NCBI RefSeq assembly: GCF_000002425.4
Contig: NC_037258.1
Coordinates: forward strand, 585,719 to 649,718
Reading direction: 5' to 3'
DNA: 64,000 bases
Source of the DNA: Physcomitrium patens
Lineage: Eukaryota > Streptophyta > Bryopsida > Funariales > Funariaceae
Shown here: positions 1 to 11,783 of the stretch, piece by piece
Layout of the letters: each line of letters begins with the position of its first letter
How positions within the stretch are numbered: position 1 is the stretch's first letter
Notes under the pieces: model-generated
The model's input: the letters and a program-made list of their open reading frames with translations, nothing else
What the model was told of the DNA's origin: nothing
The model's database searches: none
Position numbers and translations under genes: made by a program

Positions 1-1000
1 TGCTTGCATTTATACAATTAATATATGATTTGCTAAAGGAATTGCAAGCAACAGAACAATAGTTTGATGATGCCACAATAATACAAAAAAATCTTATCTA
101 CCTTCTATTAAGTTTTGAATAGTTTATTTGTATAATTCAAAACAAAAAAATGATTCCATCCATCTCAAAGTTGTTCAACAAATTATATCTCAAAGAAACT
201 AATCTAAAACTTCAACAAGGATCATCATATGAAGAAGCCTTAGTCATGAAAATTTGGAATTTCATCTAAAGAGGGCATTTTTCAAATCCAAGAGATGGAA
301 CATACGACAACTTCTAGAGGCAACCCAAAATATATCAACTCAACTACAACACATGCCTTGACTAAATGGTGTGTCATTACTATAAAAAAATATGACTATT
401 ATGGCAATTTATACTATCTCAATACCATTGTTTTCAAACTTTTAGAAACTACATAGAAGATACTCTAAAAGGCAATCTATAAAGGCATACTTTGCAAATG
501 AAGTCACACATGATAGTTCACTATCCTTTGTAAATATATCTGACAAGGAAATTATAAGAATTCTTGTTGTTCTATCAATAAATACATATCAAACTCAAGA
601 TTGGGTACTTGATTTAGGAGCATCACAATACTTTGTAAGTGATCCAAAACTATTCTCTAAGCTAGAATTGAATAGCACATAAGGTATAGTAACATCAACC
701 TTGGGCCAAGATCACATGATTCAAAGAATAAAAAATATTAAACTTCTAATGTCCAATGGTGAAATCAAGGCCATTACAAATATTTTTTATATTCAAAGAC
801 TTAGTAGAAACGTGCTATCCATTGATCAAATTATTTAATTTGAAAATCTTATATTGTTCAAAAATTCTAAGAGCCTAATTCTGATGTCACAAAAATCGTA
901 TAAAACCATAGCAATAGAGAGCAAAGACCCAAGACTTGGCCTCTATAAATTGTCATCTTTCATTAAAAGTCTTGAAGTACCTTTGGGTGCTTGATATACT
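1..1000 (+). mobile_element. Decayed Ty1/copia retrotransposon fragment (gag to protease)
   Basis: The plus strand carries broken reading frames typical of a copia polyprotein. Around 360-420 there is a decayed zinc-knuckle-like stretch. At about 599-640 the frame reads DWVLDLGASQYF, which matches the copia protease context W-x-[IL]-D-S-G-A-S-x-H with the Ser changed to Leu. At about 770-840 a segment ending NVLSIDQ matches the stretch before the GAG-pre-integrase domain, followed near 940-960 by a LYKLSSF motif. In-frame stops interrupt every part, so this is a dead copy. Its 5' end lies outside the window, and no integrase or reverse transcriptase follows. LTRs were not found. Confidence 0.7.
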
Positions 1001-2765
1001 ACCCTACTCTACTTTCAAGTTGAATACAAATAAAAAGATAATAGAAAGCTGAGACTAAGACGTGATCAGTATTGTATAATTTACATTTGGCCTTATCTCT
1101 ATTTCTAATGAGACTATTTGAAGATGTGGTTTTATTCAAAACATATTCTACACAATTAACATAATTTGAGATAGAAAGTTCTATATCATGTTTAGTTTAC
1201 TTAGATACATTCTATCTCTAATCATCTCAATAGTTGTGTTTTGAGTTTATTGCAAAAGGGCTTGTGGCATGGCAATGGAAAATCCTTTATCTGGTCATTA
1301 TTCCAATACATGTCAATAAACTAATTAAGATCACGTTTGAAGATGTGATATGTATATTACCCACTTGACCTTCAAAAATAATTCTTATACATATAATATA
1401 TATTTTTTGAAAGTTACTAAATCTTGCTTTGATTATCAACCACAATAATAAGTCCAAGGTTGAATGTATACAATACCATATTGACCAAATTTAAGATAAA
1501 AAATTTTAAATTAAAGGAATTGAACTATAATTTTTAGCAATTGTATAATCTTCATAATTTATAAAATAGTAGTATTTCATTGTAAAACTTCCAAATATTC
1601 AATGAATATTCAAATATTTAATTTGATGATTCTACTAAGTCTAAAAAAATAAAAAAATAACTATTGTAATTTGCAACATATGTTTGTCTAAATAAAATAA
1701 AAACAATAAAAATAAAATTAAAGATCTAAAATTAAATTAATAAACTTATATCTCATTTATACCTAGGTATTTATCAAATAATATTAACAAATTAAGCAAC
1801 TTTAAACTTATATTATAATATCAACTTTCCACAACCATTACATAAGTTTTTTAGGGAATTGTTAAATTGAACTAGACATTTACTAAATGAACTGATTCAT
1901 CAATATTGCTTGAAGATGCAACCATTGGAATCCAGCAATGGAACTTTTTTGATGATGGTTACAATGGGTGGGTTGATTTAGTAAATATTTGGGTCAAATT
2001 TAACAATTTTTTTTTTTTTTTTTTTTAAACTATAATGAAAAATAACCCCATGACAAGAAAAGGCATATTAATATTATCGATATTATGTAATGAAGGCTTT
2101 ATAAAAGAGATTTGCATCCACAAATCTTTATACAATGCATCTACTAAAGCCAATACTATATAAAATATATTTTATATCAATGAACTTTTCTACTAAAATA
2201 TTTTCAGCAATTGATACACAATAGTTCACCAAATAATATTTATATACATCTAATTCTTTCTTTTGATTAAACAAACATGAAAATTCAATCACATCTACAA
2301 AATGGCTTTGTATGAATAACTTGATAAACCAATATCCAATAAGAATATATATATATACATACATATCAAACAAATAATTTTTTATAATATATATATATAT
2401 ATATATATATTTGAATGATATTACTTTAATATAATATCATGCCACACTTGGACATTTTGAAGTTCCAATTAATGACTTTGTTATTTCTAGAATCTAACAT
2501 TTGTTTTGTCATCAAAAACTTATTCCATCTCTTAAGCAAGGTTCTCTCAAGTTGCAAGTATAAAGCTAGTTTGTTTTTCAAAAAATTCTACTAGAATTTC
2601 CCATACAAGCTTAATCTATTCCAAATCTATTGTGGATGGTTTGCTATTTTCTTTTTCAAAAAATTCCAATAAATAAATCTCTCCATATATGATTAGTCCA
2701 TTCCAAATTAAGATTCTAACATAGTGTTTATTCCATTCTTTATTTTCAATAAACACACACTCAAA

Positions 2766-2800
<35 letters not shown>

Positions 2801-3300
2801 AGATAATCCACAAATAAAGTTTTTGAAGAGGACTGCATCCCACAACAACATTTGAATCTAAAGGATAAAGCTTCAACAAAAATTGTTTGTTTTCAAAACA
2901 ATGCTCTGTGTAAGATCTCCACTTCCATGAGTTGGATATTAATGTATATAAAAGAGAGGTAGCAAGGTCAAGGTGGCACAAAGCAAAATGAATACTAATG
3001 CAAAAGTTAATTTTTTTCCCTCTAAGTCTTAACCACCACACCTTTGTGTCTTATCTACAAATCACACCCTCTTTACTGAGACAAGAATTGACCCACACCA
3101 ATCCAATTCCACACAAAATATTGATCTCATGGTGCACTTTGTAAGCATTCCACTACATTGGTACAAAGAATATTGTTTTTAAGTACCTTCCTATCAAGCA
3201 TGGCAAAATAGGAAACAAACAAATGGTTCAATACTCAATCATCAAAACAGTTTTTCCGTCTAAGAAATATTGCCTGCATAAAAAACAAATACACACGATT
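1001..3300. other. AT-rich spacer without a recognisable gene
   Basis: This stretch is strongly AT-rich with stops in all frames. It holds a T run at 2007-2026 and TA arrays at about 2386-2410 and 2769-2798. The short open frames seen here have low-complexity Tyr/Ile composition driven by the TA arrays and are not convincing genes. Confidence 0.7.
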
Positions 3301-5084
3301 CCCAAACATGGCATTATACGTCACTAAAGAACAGAGTTAGGATGAACGCAACATAATTAAAGGAGAACTTAAAAAACAATGTCTTCCTACTATTCCACTG
3401 AATTCCATGCAGGAACCCAACCTACAACTAATGTCCCAGAAATGTGCAAAAACACATCCTGCAAAACAATCTGGTAGAGGCACCCAACAAAAGACTTGAT
3501 AGGAGAAACAAGGCAGCATTACATCTCCAACATTACCCTCCCCCAACACATCAAATCCGTAACAAACCTACAAAGGTTCACAACTTCAGTAAAAACTTGC
3601 TCAAACGCAACAAGTCAACACTCAATTGGCATTCAATTTGCAAATGCAGAGTAAAACAAATTCTCAAAGGTGAAGTTAGCTCCACCGCCACCCGAGAGGG
3701 GGCTCCGAAAAGCCTGGTAAATATTCGAGGACCCATCACCTTCCAAACAATTAACATGATTTGTCCCTTCACTTCTCTGCCCTATTCTGGGACCATCAAA
3801 AGCTCAAAATCTATCAAAGTACATTACGAGTATGGTAATGTGTGCCCCCCTGTACCCCTACGCCACCCCAAGAGTGCGAGGAAAACGATATGGTGGTGCG
3901 ACTTGCACTGCGACTTGTACGCATCCAATGACTTCTCCATGCTTCTAGGTCCCCAGCGGTACACAAACGACCTTGCAGTCCCTCATTCCCCGTCAGCTCT
4001 GACTCCTACAAGTAAAGAATTACGTTCAGCTGGCCATCATCACCTCAACCCCGCTCGTGGACCCAGTCCGATTGACACACGCAGCCTAAAAACAATCGTA
4101 GGAACCCCGTGGTTGGTGATATTTGCGCTGTTCTAATCCACGTATACGTTCCCCTCGCCTACCTGCACTACCTGGCTCCGCATGCTCGCAACCTTGCGAC
4201 AACTCGAGCAACCACGCCTCAAACGACCCAGAGAGGACCCTCCAAAGTGACCAATCACTGCTCGTCCTTCCTCGCACCAACATCGACAACCATCGACGAC
4301 CTAGGTAACGACACACATTCTCCAAATCGACGCCCCACTTCACTCAACCAACCGGTGCCATAGCCCGAGATAATGGAAGTGCTCCGACTGACCAACACAC
4401 TCCATACACCCACTGCAACAAAAACAACAAGACGTCGTATCGATGACCCTGCATCAGTCCCGGACCCGTAGCCCACAACGTTTGCACAGATGCACAGCAC
4501 AATACCTACACATCACCCAACCAAACACCTCACATCTTCACCCGCTGTTGGTTAATGACGGAGCACAATGCGACGGCACTACTCTTGCGATAGCGGCACG
4601 TAACCCCCTGAATTGCTAACGGTCTTCCTCGCACCACCACCGTCTGCATTCCCGGCAGTACAACACGCAAAGCCTCCCTGTGGCCAAGGCGAGGGCAATC
4701 GACCCACCCCCACAGTAACACCGACAGCAAGTGGCTGAATCACGTGGCTCTCGTAAAAGAAATTACAATCAGAAACAAAATTCGCTCAAAAATACTCCAT
4801 ATATTCTAATTACCAGGAATTTGGCCTCATTTGGGACCCACATGCCTCTGCCCCTAAATCTGCAACTCAAGGCCTCTCGAGGCCGCATCTCCCACTGTTC
4901 CTTCTCTTCAGACTAGCAAGCGTAATGCACCACCGCAGTACAAACGCATATGGGCAGAACCGACAGGCGACAACGACGTGGATTCTAACAAAGGAGCCGT
5001 TCCAAAACTTTACACAGGATCCTTAAGCAGACCTTGAGAAAATACTGCTCCCGATCCTTGTGCTGCTGCAGAACTATCCCCGAC
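3301..5084. other. GC-richer region downstream of eIF4A, no recognised gene
   Basis: Base composition rises sharply at about 3400 and resembles the neighbouring gene islands. A 230-codon open frame on the plus strand (3444-4136) and several shorter frames on the minus strand exist, but none shows a familiar domain. The part closest to 5085 is likely the eIF4A 3' UTR, since that gene is read leftwards. The remainder could be a non-coding transcript, a decayed gene or a very long UTR. No choice can be made from sequence alone. Confidence 0.45.
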
Positions 5085-5528
5085 CTACAGAAGATCCGCG
5101 ACATTCGACGGGAGCTCCTCAACCACGGTGTTGTAGAACCTCTGGATGTCCTGGAGCATGCGCTCGTCCTCCTTCGTCACAAAGTTTATCGCTACTCCCT
5201 TGCGCCCGAACCGCCCACTGCGACCGATACGGTGAAGGTAGTTCTCCGGCTGAGTTGGCAGGTCGTAGTTGATCACCAAAGACACCTGCTGCACGTCGAT
5301 ACCCCGCGCCAACAGGTCCGTTGTGATCAAAACTCGGGAAGACCCCGAACGGAACTCTCGCATGATGATGTCCCGGGTGTTCTGATCCATGTCTCCGTGA
5401 GTGGCCGACACGGTGTGGTCACGGGCTGTCCATCCCCACAAAGAAAAAGAAAAAAAACACGACCCACTCAATGTCAGACAACATCATCCAAGCTGGACGC
5501 CATGCCAACCATCCTATCCAAGCGCGCG

Positions 5529-5562
<34 letters not shown>

Positions 5563-7206
5563 AGTTCCGGCCTAACCACCACAGCCACACCCACGCACGC
5601 CCACCATCCACCCCGCCACTCCACATCCCCGAAACGCGACACCCGCCCGGTCCGACCCCACGAAAACCAAACCCTCTTCAAACAATCAACACGATGCCTT
5701 CTATCTCCCTACCGCGCATCTTGTCCGTCAACCAGTCCACCTTCCGCCGGGTGTTGATGAAGATCACGCTCTGGGTGATCGCCAATGTCTCGTACAGGTC
5801 GCACAGGGTGTCCAACTTCCACTCCTCGCGGTCCACGTTCACGTAGAACTGCTTGATACCCTCCAGCGTCAACTCGTCCCTCTTCACCAGGATCTTCACC
5901 GGCTTGTTCATGAACTTCCTCGTGATCTCGAGGGCTTCCGGGGGCATGGTGGCGGAGAACACGCCCACTTGAAGCTTCTGGGGCAGCAGCTGGAAGATGT
6001 CGTAAATCTGCACGTCATGGACACCGCACCAGGTAAGCCACTCGTCCAAGCCAAGTCACGACACTGCCACGCACCCACGCTGCTCCAACCACTCCCTACC
6101 CTACCACCACACCAACGTGCAAACGTATCTTGCAAAGGTCTCAGCCATCTTGCTTCCACAAGGAGGAATCAATCTCCACTCCCCTTTCGGAAAGATAACG
6201 CATAATTAAAACATCATCGACCGTCGCACCCGAACCGGCGACTCCATCCACACCGCTCCCACCACGACCAAACACAATTCTCCACAAACGCTCACCGGCA
6301 CCTGGCAACAACAACAACAACAGCAACGACAACAACACCGCACCTGGTCCTTGAAACCCCGAGAAAGCATCTCATCGGCCTCGTCCAGCACGAAGCACTT
6401 GATGGAATCCGCGCGCAGCGCATTCCTGCGCAACATGTCGTACACACGCCCGGGTGTTCCCACCACCACGTGCACACCCGCCTGCAAAATCCTCTGGTCC
6501 TCCCTCACACTGGTTCCTCCCACGCACGCGTGCACCTTCACCTGAAGGTAGTCGCCCAGTGCGCGCATCACCTTCTCGATCTGCTGGGCCAGCTCACGGG
6601 TGGGTGCCAACACCAAGGCTTGGCACTCCAAAAGCTGGTAGTCCAACTGCTGCAGGATGCCTGAGCAAAACGTCGCGGTCTTACCCGTACCGGACTGGGC
6701 TTGCTGGATCACGTCCAACCCCTTCGTGAACGGCACGATTCCGCGCTGCTGGATGGCCGACGGCTTCTCGAAACCGTACGCATAAATGCCCCTCAGAAGG
6801 TTCTCGTGAAGACCCATCACGTCGAACGTCTCGTGGACCTCCTCCCATGTGGAAATGAAGTCCTCTCCCTCGCCGCCCAAGCTGAGATACACCAGTCACA
6901 CACTTTTTAAACGGAGGGATAGAGAGTTTTGAAAAGCGTACGATTTGGGGAATCTTTAAAGCAGCTGCCGTCGCCCACGATGAGGAATAAGAGAACAACG
7001 TGATATTTAAATCAAGAACGACGCGCAGATGGATAGAAAGAAGTTGTAGACTTGACGTACAGGTATTGTTGATTTCGTTATACTGGATATGAAGAGTACA
7101 CGGGTAAGGACAGGGATGAAGAATATAAGGATGCTTACATGGTCTCCATCTTCGCGTCATACTGGCGGGCATCGAACTGAGATCCTTCTGGTGCAGATCC
7201 AGCCAT
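5085..7206 (-). CDS. eIF4A: Eukaryotic initiation factor 4A (DEAD-box RNA helicase), four exons
   Basis: ATP-dependent RNA helicase of the eIF4F cap-binding complex; it unwinds mRNA 5' leaders for ribosome scanning in the cytosol. Exons on the minus strand are 7206-7139, 6881-6344, 6007-5713 and 5425-5085. Together they give 1242 nt (413 aa), the usual eIF4A length. The start [17 protein letters not shown] matches plant eIF4A N-termini, which fixes the first exon. Visible motifs: Q motif [10 protein letters not shown] (about 59-69), Walker A AQSGTGKT (84-91), PTRELAQ (116-122), TPGR (165-168), DEAD (189-192), SAT (220-222), HRIGRSGR (365-372), and the plant C-terminus [11 protein letters not shown]. 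All introns are GT-AG and all catalytic motifs are intact. A TGCAG acceptor-like site at 7216-7220 just upstream of the ATG suggests a 5' UTR intron, which is inference. Confidence 0.97.
5522..5562. repeat. (GC)n(AC)n alternating purine-pyrimidine tract in eIF4A intron 3
   Basis: About 16 bases of alternating GC run straight into about 24 bases of alternating AC. The tract lies inside the third intron of eIF4A (5426-5712). Such tracts are classical Z-DNA formers under negative supercoiling. Confidence 0.9.
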
Positions 7207-8249
7207 TTTGGTGTGCTGCAGCATTCCATAAACACAAGGAGACGATCAGCTGGGCCATGAGAGTGAATGAATGATGAGCTGCGAACCCAGGAGGAATGAC
7301 AAGGAATGCACCGACTATAGGCACCATAGAAGGCCATAATGAACCTGCTAACGCAGTCTGCATCTGCAGAGACAGTTCCCAAACAACGTTCATTCAGAGG
7401 TCTAGCCTTGTGATGCCTTGTGAAGACGCATGGCTGCGAGCGCCAGTTGAAGTCCTTAAAATAAGTCGAGAATGCCCTAATCGTACACCTTAGGGTTTTC
7501 AGAATGTGGGGAGGCGAAGATACCTTCAGAATCAAGTGTTTACCGACGTTCAAAGGTCATTGTTTTAAATGGCATAGAAACCAATATCCAAGGTTACAAA
7601 TCCATCCAACCCTAACCAAAAGGGATTGATCGTAACATACGCAGCATTCCACACTTTCGAGTAAACGTTGCGCGTGCAACTGTCGTGCCGTTCGCGTTCT
7701 GAATCTGCCGCTACACTATGTTGACGGGCACTCTTGAAAAACGGATCCCACACTTCTCAAATTGAACACATGATGAAAGGGGCAAGCCAACCACAGAGGT
7801 TGGCGGCCAAGCTCGAATTAAATGTATCCCCTTTAGTTACTCTCAGGCAATAGAGGTAACCCGTGGGCAGCAACAGCTCATCTTGAGCATGAACAATAAC
7901 GAGAGCTCAGGAAGGTTCCAGCCGGTTACAGAGAACCAAGCCTGGTGGAAGTGGACTCCCTTATCAAATGCTCACAGAAGACCCAAACGCTAGAACACGC
8001 ATACAACAATAAAACCATCCGAACTCTGTATTTGAAATTTAAATTGACTGATTCTATTATTGGAATAAATTCTAACATTTTTAGAGACCCAAGCACAGCA
8101 GGCAGCTACGCATGTCCACCTAACTACAACTCCTCCCGCTCTCTCACTCTCTCTCACACTTAAGTCCGTTGCAGTACCGAAACGGAAAAACCATCAAAGG
8201 TCAGGAGATGAACCCTAGTCCAAAAGACGAGGAAGAAACGCTACAAAAG

Positions 8250-8283
<34 letters not shown>

Positions 8284-8600
8284 ACACAACAACAACAGAC
8301 TACGCAAGAAACAGAAAACAGAGAAGTCGGTGCAGAAGCAAAAGGAAGCAAAACTACATTACCAATGAATAGTAGCGGAGGGAAATCGGGGGAGACGTCG
8401 ACAAAGAGTGCACGATCGAAACGGCGCTGTCAAACGAGAATGGCAGCCTTGAAAGAAAGAGGCACGGCACCACTGCGCCTCAACTCAACCCAACTGGTAG
8501 GGCTTGCTTGATCGCTACCCCTACCCCCCACCCCACCCTTGGAAGGGTATCGCCCGCCTGAACGCCGGGTCCCAGTCACGGGAGGAACCCTACTCTTTCT
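7207..8600. other. Upstream region of eIF4A, promoter and leader, no gene recognised
   Basis: This region precedes the minus-strand eIF4A start. It contains a CT-rich stretch at about 8131-8160 (GAGA-like on the eIF4A strand), an A run at 8251-8282, and a C-rich block at about 8515-8560. Those are typical of plant promoters and leaders. No open frame here resembles a known protein. Exact promoter elements cannot be assigned. Confidence 0.45.
8251..8282. repeat. Poly(A) run of about 32 bases
   Basis: An uninterrupted A run follows mixed-composition sequence about 1.05 kb upstream of the eIF4A start. It could be a simple homopolymer or the tail of an old retroposed sequence. No source gene was recognised in front of it. 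Confidence 0.85.
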
Positions 8601-10480
8601 TTCTTTCTTGCAACCTCCTCAAATCACTCTGGTGTGCACTCGTCCATAACCCACATGAGTGTGTGTGTGTATGATAGTGAGAATGGATTGCTTAGTTTTA
8701 TATTCAGTTCCTTGGTTGTTGCTCTGTTTTTGTTCTCCATGGCTTAGTTCTTTGGGACTGACCAGTCTTGTATTTCTACTATTATGGTGATGGATGGACC
8801 CAACTCTTACCTTGTTTTTTGAGAGACCTTCGAACATCAGCAAATTCGTTGGCTATGGTTCTCTTCGCCACACAAATAACATACCATGTGTGGTCCTGTC
8901 CCAAATGTAGTTGGAAAATGCTATCTAACTCACTTGTTTGTTGGTTTTTTCTCGATGTTTTGTTTGAACCTCCTTGAGTTTTGACTTTATTTACACCAAG
9001 TAATTTATTTGCTTCAAGGTGCTTGTAGGACTGATTCTTGAGGTTCTTTGCGTTGCAAAAAGAATTGGAGGTGTTGTGTTTAATATTCTCACAAATTTTG
9101 TAAAAAGTCTTTCTTCTATTTATGTTTTTATGTTTTCAGAAATGGTGGCATAAATAGTAAGGTTGGCTTTCTATATAATAGCTTGATTAAGTTGGACAAA
9201 TCTAATCTTTTCAATTTGAACCCCATAATTTTGTAAACCAATTCTATACATTGATTTTTTTTTTAATTTATAAAGTCCGTTGTAATATTAGAATTGTGCA
9301 AACTTAATAAAATCTAAATCCAAATAAAAGTTCATCTTAACAAAATCTAAATCCAAATAACTTTATAAGTTATTAATGAGGTCTATATATCATGGGGTCT
9401 ATAAAGTACTTCAACTTTTTTCCTTGTTTATAAATTTTTATTCTTGCAAATGGCTTATTTTTTTAATTTATTTTAATATTATAATTTAAAGTTTTCATTG
9501 ATATTCTACAATAGTTTTATTTCATAACTTATTTATATCAACTATGATATTAAAAAAAACATCTTCTTATAATATTGTTTTAGACTAAATTGACTATCTT
9601 CAAATGAATTAAATCTACCTTTGATATTGATTTGACTATCTTTATTGCTTTTGTATAATATTTCTTTTGTTGAATTGTGATGTTTTATTTTATTTTATTT
9701 TATTTAGTTATTTAATCTCTAAACATTATTGTAATAGATTTTTTTATTTTTTCTAATTCAATATTGTTTCATTTTTAAACTATTTCAAATATAAAAATTA
9801 TTGCATCTAATTAAATTTCAGATTTAATAATTTACGATTACTACATGGTATTTTAAACATATTTTTATACATGAAAATTATTCCTAAAAAAGTTAGAAGG
9901 TAATTACGGAAGATGCACCCAAATGTTCTTAATAAATTATGAAGAAATTTTCCAATGCATTGTTTACATTAATTCTAAGACTTAAATTTAAACATAATCT
10001 TTAAATGTTAGATTATGACAAATTTAACTTTATTCTATTCTTCTTCTAATAACATTATGGTTTATTTTTAATTTACATAAAAACAATGACTTTAATAGAC
10101 CTTCTTTTGTAAGATTATGTAATATTCAAATTACCATAGTTTAAATTCTGATTATTGGCCAAAGTATAATTTTATCCTCATAAAATATCTTGTATTTTAT
10201 AACAAAAAGTTTTTTAAACAACATATTCTTCTTTTCGTTTATTACACAATCTTAGTAATTTTTAATATTTTTAGTAGACAATACTAAAGATTGTCTTTTA
10301 TGTATATAAATTGAATAAATTTTTGTGTTGGTTCAAGTCCTTGTCATATTTCTTATCTTCATTAATTCTTTACTTACTACAAATTACTTCCAACGACTAT
10401 CAAATACTACCACTTAAACTCCTACACATTGTTGTTTTAAGAATTGAAAAATTTATATATTAAGATCACTTAAGGAGACA

Positions 10481-10620
10481 AGTGGTGGCTCTCATTCACT
10501 CCATGCACCCCTCTTGGTTTCATCAAAAAACTTAACATTGTTTGGAGTTTGAAAGAAAGCAAAACCTTGACCAAAATTCAAGCAAAGTTCACAAGGCGTT
10601 CAAAAGGTACATTTTTTCTG
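10481..10620 (+). repeat. Imperfect direct repeat, copy 1
   Basis: About 140 bp starting AGTGGTGGCTCTCATTCA and including CATCAAAAAACTTAA and TTGACCAAAATTCAAGCAAA. It recurs in the same orientation at 10909-11081. No coding potential. Confidence 0.8.
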
Positions 10621-10908
10621 TGTGATTCCGTGACTGAATGCATTCAAGTAGAGTTCACAAGGCTCATGTAGGTGAACATGTGTTCATAATGACATGTTAC
10701 AAACCTGTCATGGCATCAAAAAAATGTCATAATATTAATATAATATTATAATCTGAGACCTAATATATAATATCATAATAATATATTTTTGTAATAATTA
10801 TATGTATTATATAATATATTGTAATATATATTTGTAAATAATAAATAAATAATATAAATAGTATTACATTATATATATATATATATATATATACATATAT
10901 ATCTATTA

Positions 10909-11081
10909 AGTGGTGGCTTTCATTCATTGCATGCACCCTTCTTAGTTTTGCATGCACCCTTCTTGGTTTTCATCAAAAAACTTAATATTGTCTAGAATTT
11001 AAAAGTAAACAAAAGCTTGACCAAAATTCAAGCAAAGTTTATAGAGAGTTCACTAGGAGTTCATAAGGCTCATTTTTTTCT
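10909..11081 (+). repeat. Imperfect direct repeat, copy 2
   Basis: This matches copy 1 at 10481-10620 with scattered substitutions. It also has an internal duplication of the block CATGCACCCTTCTT (10930-10966), which makes it longer. A TA array separates the two copies. Confidence 0.8.
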
Positions 11082-11236
11082 GCAAGTGAATGCAATTGAA
11101 GTTGAAGTTCAATAATTTAGACAGAAGTAGGCAATCAAACACTAGCAAGACAAGGTGCAAGCTGTGATGAGTGATGGGATTTTGCCAAGTGCACGTTGTT
11201 GAATCCATGGATTATTATTTTGCAAAGAAATTCATG

Positions 11237-11273
<37 letters not shown>

Positions 11274-11751
11274 TTGTTTTTCTTCATGTAGGTAATGACT
11301 CTGAGACAAAGTAATGACCAAATTTTACATGTTGATTCACATTGTGGGATTTTTCATCTTGTTATAGAGGATGTTGTTTCTTGATTGCAGATACTAAAAA
11401 TTGTCAAATTGCTGTAGATTCTTTAGAGGTTGATATTGACTTTAATTATGCAGATTCTACATACAACCAAAGCGTGGTAGAAGGACTTTCTCATATAAGT
11501 AATTTCAACAACTGTCTAATTTTGTAGAAAAGATATTACTTCAAAAGCCTTGCCAAATATATAGAGAATCGACCATCATCAGTTTGCAAGTTCTAGAGAA
11601 TTACAATGACAACGTAAAGGCATATCAAGGCCTCATTTTGCGTATATTAAAAAATATCTAGCGCCCATTACTTCCACCGAGCTCTGTACATTCTTTCAAT
11701 GTTCTCAAGTGCAGAATAAAAGATAATTGCTTTTCATTGTGCTTGATATCA

Positions 11752-11783
<32 letters not shown>

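Noticed and set aside
3444-4136. 230-codon plus-strand open frame
   Set aside because: No domain, signal or compositional bias typical of a protein was seen. It lies in the likely 3' flank of eIF4A and could be open by chance in GC-richer DNA.
5034-5846. 270-codon plus-strand open frame
   Set aside because: It is antisense to eIF4A exons 3 and 4 and runs through the AC microsatellite (His-Thr repeats). It is a shadow of the helicase gene.
6681-7553. 290-codon minus-strand open frame across the eIF4A 5' end
   Set aside because: It reads through intron 1 and a wrong frame of exon 2. The conserved helicase frame and the MAGSAPEG start give the real structure.
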